Source of the DNA: Deltaproteobacteria bacterium
Lineage (GTDB): Bacteria > Myxococcota_A > Polyangia > JAAYKL01
Direction: 5' to 3'
Assembly (NCBI GenBank): GCA_011389755.1
Contig: JAABTR010000491.1
Span: 1-6,654 of the forward strand
Length of the DNA stretch: 6,654 bases
The notes under the pieces were generated by a model. It saw nothing but the letters and a program-made list of their open reading frames with translations. It had not been told where the DNA came from and made no database searches. The translations under genes and the position numbers were made by a program. The stretch's first letter is position 1. Every line of letters starts with the position of its first letter. Shown piece by piece: positions 5,098 through 6,654 of this stretch.

Positions 5098-5143
5098 CGG
5101 TCGGGCCCGGTTTTGGTCAGTCGGTCGGGCTTCCGTCTTTTTT
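5087..5143 (+). terminator. candidate terminator region of the ldcA cluster
   Basis: A perfect 6-bp stem CGACCG-CTTGA-CGGTCG (5087-5103) spans the ldcA stop. It is followed by GGCCCGG and only four T residues (5111-5114). A second, long-loop pairing GCCCG (5105-5109) with CGGGC (5126-5130) is followed by T6 at 5138-5143, inside the end of the convergent gene. Either could end the + transcript, but both have gaps between stem and T run. On the - strand the first stem lies 14 nt after the lipoprotein stop without a T run. Confidence 0.3.
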
Positions 5144-5572
5144 GTCCTCGGGCTGTCTGATGGGCTTGCCCTCGTAAAAACGCTGGAGCGCCTGGGCAGC
5201 CGAAGGCATGTCCTCGGGCTCCTTTTCGCCCTTGCACAAGACCCCAACGACCGCCTGCACAGGACATTTTCCCGGCTCGTATCCGGCGTCCAGGCAGGCT
5301 TTATCAAGAGCCCTTTGGCGCAGGGCGACCCGCTCTTGCCCATCTTCCAGAGCATAGACCCGCTGGCACGACGCATAACCCTTGAGGCCCATGACACAGG
5401 CGCGACACCAGTCGCCGTCCTTGTCTACTTTTAGCCTGGTGCGCTCCACGATCGTTTTTTGGGCGGCGTCCTTGGGAGCGGGCACGCAGTCCTTGGCGCC
5501 CGATTCCGATCCGCACCCGGGCAGGGCCGGCCCCAGCGCGAAAACCATGAGGATAAAAATGTTCTTGAGCAT
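5117..5572 (-). CDS. small cysteine-rich lipoprotein of unknown function
   Basis: A 151-residue protein that I do not recognise. It has a short signal with K3, hydrophobic IFILMVFALGPA (5-16) and a good lipobox LPGC ending at C20. G21 and S22 follow, which favours the outer membrane. The mature protein is small and charged, with seven further cysteines: C29, C56, C59, C69, C93, C103 and C113. C56-R-A-C59 is a CxxC pair, but no His follows, so it is not a c-type heme site. After export the cysteines probably form disulfides. The C-terminal 35 residues are rich in Lys, Asp, Glu and Pro and look disordered. ATG 5572 has only a weak ribosome site. It lies 57 nt after the kinase stop on the same strand and may share its transcript. 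Its stop is 19 nt from that of the convergent ldcA. It could be a redox-stable surface or periplasmic binding protein, but nothing proves this. Confidence 0.8.
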   Translation of the reverse strand: MLKNIFILMVFALGPALPGCGSESGAKDCVPAPKDAAQKTIVERTRLKVDKDGDWCRACVMGLKGYASCQRVYALEDGQERVALRQRALDKACLDAGYEPGKCPVQAVVGVLCKGEKEPEDMPSAAQALQRFYEGKPIRQPEDKKDGSPTD

Positions 5573-5629
5573 CTTTGTTTTCCGATCCGACTTCGATTTG
5601 AACGCGTTACCCGTTTGATTTTTGCACGA

Positions 5630-6654
5630 TCATGAGTGCAGAAACAACAGGCAAGCCGTCGTTCCTCTTCCCGGCTCGGAGTCGATGTCCACTCGGCCCC
5701 GGTGATCCTCGACGATGCGCCTGACCACCGAGAGGCCGAGGCCGATGCCGCTGGGCTTGGAGGAAAAGAAAGGATCGAAGACCTTGTCGCGGTACTGAGC
5801 GGGAATGCCGGCGCCGTTGTCGGAGACCTTCACGATGAGGCTCGTGTGGGGATCGGTCTCGTAGATCACCTCCACCTCGACCCGACCGTCCTGCCGCGGC
5901 AAGGCCGCCAAGGCGTTGCTCAAGACGTGCCCCACAGCTCGCGAAAAGAGCTCGGGATCGACCTCGGCCTCGAAATCTTCTTCGTTCGCCTTCAGCTCGA
6001 TATGGGCGCCGCCTGGAACCTCGCCCTTTGCGATGACCCTGTCGATGAGGTCCCGCACAAGCGCAAAGGGATAGACGCACTCGGGCCGCGGCGTGCGAGG
6101 CCGCGCGAACTCTAGGAGCCCGGCGACCATGCGGTTGAGGCGCAGGGCCTCTTCTTCGGCGATCTCGAGCAACGTCGCCGAGTCGCCGGAGATGTTGGCG
6201 TGTTTGCGGATCTGGGACAAAGAGGAAAAGATGGTCGCCAGCGGGTTGCGGATCTCGTGCGCCATCGTCGCCGCGAGCCCGCCCAACGCGGCCAAGCTCT
6301 CGGAGCGTATGAGCTCCTCCTGGGCGTTCATCAGCCGGGAGTACGACGCCTCGAGGTCGGAAAACAGCCGCGCGTTCTCCGTGGCCAGGGCGAGCTGTCG
6401 CCCCGCCGTGGAGAGCATCTTGCGGGTGTTGGCGTCGAACCGCGGTGCTCCGTCTTTTCGGACCAGCAACAGATAGCCCAGACGTCGCCCGTGCGCCTGC
6501 AGCGGCACCAGCGCAGCCGGCCCCGCGACATCAGGGACGACGGCGCGCAGCGCCGCGGGCAATGACCCGCATTTGTCAAAAGCCTTCGTCTCCCCATCGA
6601 GCTCGGCGACATCCTGCGCGTCCATGAGGGGGGCAGGCGACGCCCATCCCCTTT
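5630..6654 (-). CDS. GAF-HisKA-HATPase sensor histidine kinase, N terminus beyond the window
   Basis: Residues are numbered from the Met at 6625. The frame is open for ten more codons (RGWASPAPL and onward) to the right edge, so this Met is probably internal and the gene is 5'-partial. The second half of a GAF sensory domain is visible: ALVPLQAHGRRLGYLLLV (38-55) to LALATENARLF (78-88). A helical linker (89-110) leads into the HisKA domain, with phospho-acceptor H123 in MAHEIRNPLATI. The HATPase domain shows the N box N237 (HVLSNALAAL), the G1 box DNGAGI (269-274), the F box VFDPFF (282-287) and the G2 box GIGLGLSVV (293-301). All residues for autokinase activity are present. No membrane segment is seen in this part, so the visible section is cytoplasmic. 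No receiver domain follows and no regulator is next to it here, so its partner is unknown. The next gene on its strand, 57 nt on, encodes a lipoprotein. Confidence 0.95.
   Translation of the reverse strand, partial: RGWASPAPLMDAQDVAELDGETKAFDKCGSLPAALRAVVPDVAGPAALVPLQAHGRRLGYLLLVRKDGAPRFDANTRKMLSTAGRQLALATENARLFSDLEASYSRLMNAQEELIRSESLAALGGLAATMAHEIRNPLATIFSSLSQIRKHANISGDSATLLEIAEEEALRLNRMVAGLLEFARPRTPRPECVYPFALVRDLIDRVIAKGEVPGGAHIELKANEEDFEAEVDPELFSRAVGHVLSNALAALPRQDGRVEVEVIYETDPHTSLIVKVSDNGAGIPAQYRDKVFDPFFSSKPSGIGLGLSVVRRIVEDHRGRVDIDSEPGRGTTACLLFLHS

Noticed and set aside
4576..5397. Long minus-strand open frame of 273 codons over ldcA
   Set aside because: It is antisense to the S66 catalytic regions and also overlaps the lipoprotein gene in another frame. 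Low-complexity Arg/Ser-rich content indicates a shadow frame.
5407..5416. CxxC (C56-C59) of the small lipoprotein as a c-type heme or thioredoxin active site
   Set aside because: No His follows the second Cys, and no thioredoxin-like context (W-C-x-x-C with fold motifs) is visible beyond the single preceding Trp.
5636..6115. Plus-strand open frame over the kinase catalytic region
   Set aside because: The opposite strand encodes intact N, G1, F and G2 boxes, so this is a complement artefact.

Overview
The window is gene-dense, GC-rich DNA from a Gram-negative bacterium. Two proteins have a lipobox with outer-membrane-type residues after the cysteine, one has a cleavable-looking signal peptide, and an L,D-carboxypeptidase of murein recycling is present. 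The OmpR-type regulator with a 'TIDNFI' recognition-helix variant, the GAF-containing kinase and the unrecognised lipoproteins would fit a deltaproteobacterial or myxobacterial relative. That placement is an inference with low certainty. I see no IS element, tRNA, rRNA, CRISPR array or phage gene.

Layout on the + strand: (a) 2-46, possible last codons of an upstream gene; (b) 60-758, an OmpR/PhoB-type response regulator; (c) 759-965, a gap with a sigma70-like promoter (-35 at 796-801, -10 at 819-824, 17-bp spacer) and a predicted leader of about 135 nt holding four consecutive stem-loops; (d) 966-5097, a tightly packed five-gene cluster. The cluster encodes a UPF0158 protein with an acidic N-terminal extension, a short exported protein that may be SurA-like but lacks a PPIase domain, the acetyltransferase RimI (start overlaps the previous stop as ATGA), a large helical repeat lipoprotein, and an LD-carboxypeptidase (LdcA/MccF family).

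Layout on the - strand, convergent with the cluster and only 19 nt away: a small cysteine-rich lipoprotein (5117-5572), preceded in its transcript by the C-terminal part of a GAF-HisKA-HATPase sensor kinase. The kinase frame is open through the right edge, so its N terminus lies outside the window.

How the genes may work together: the five-gene cluster mixes cytoplasmic functions (UPF0158, RimI, LdcA) with two exported proteins. Its spacings (11 nt, a 1-nt stop/start overlap, 21 nt, 21 nt) suggest one transcript from the 796-824 promoter. An envelope-maintenance role is plausible from LdcA, the lipoprotein and the possible chaperone, but it is not demonstrated. The regulator and the kinase sit at opposite ends on opposite strands, so nothing here shows that they are partners. 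The most interesting items are the structured leader with its U6-loop hairpin, the composite UPF0158 protein, the repeat lipoprotein, the PPIase-less SurA-like candidate, and an in-frame A8 slippery tract that could join the exported protein to RimI.
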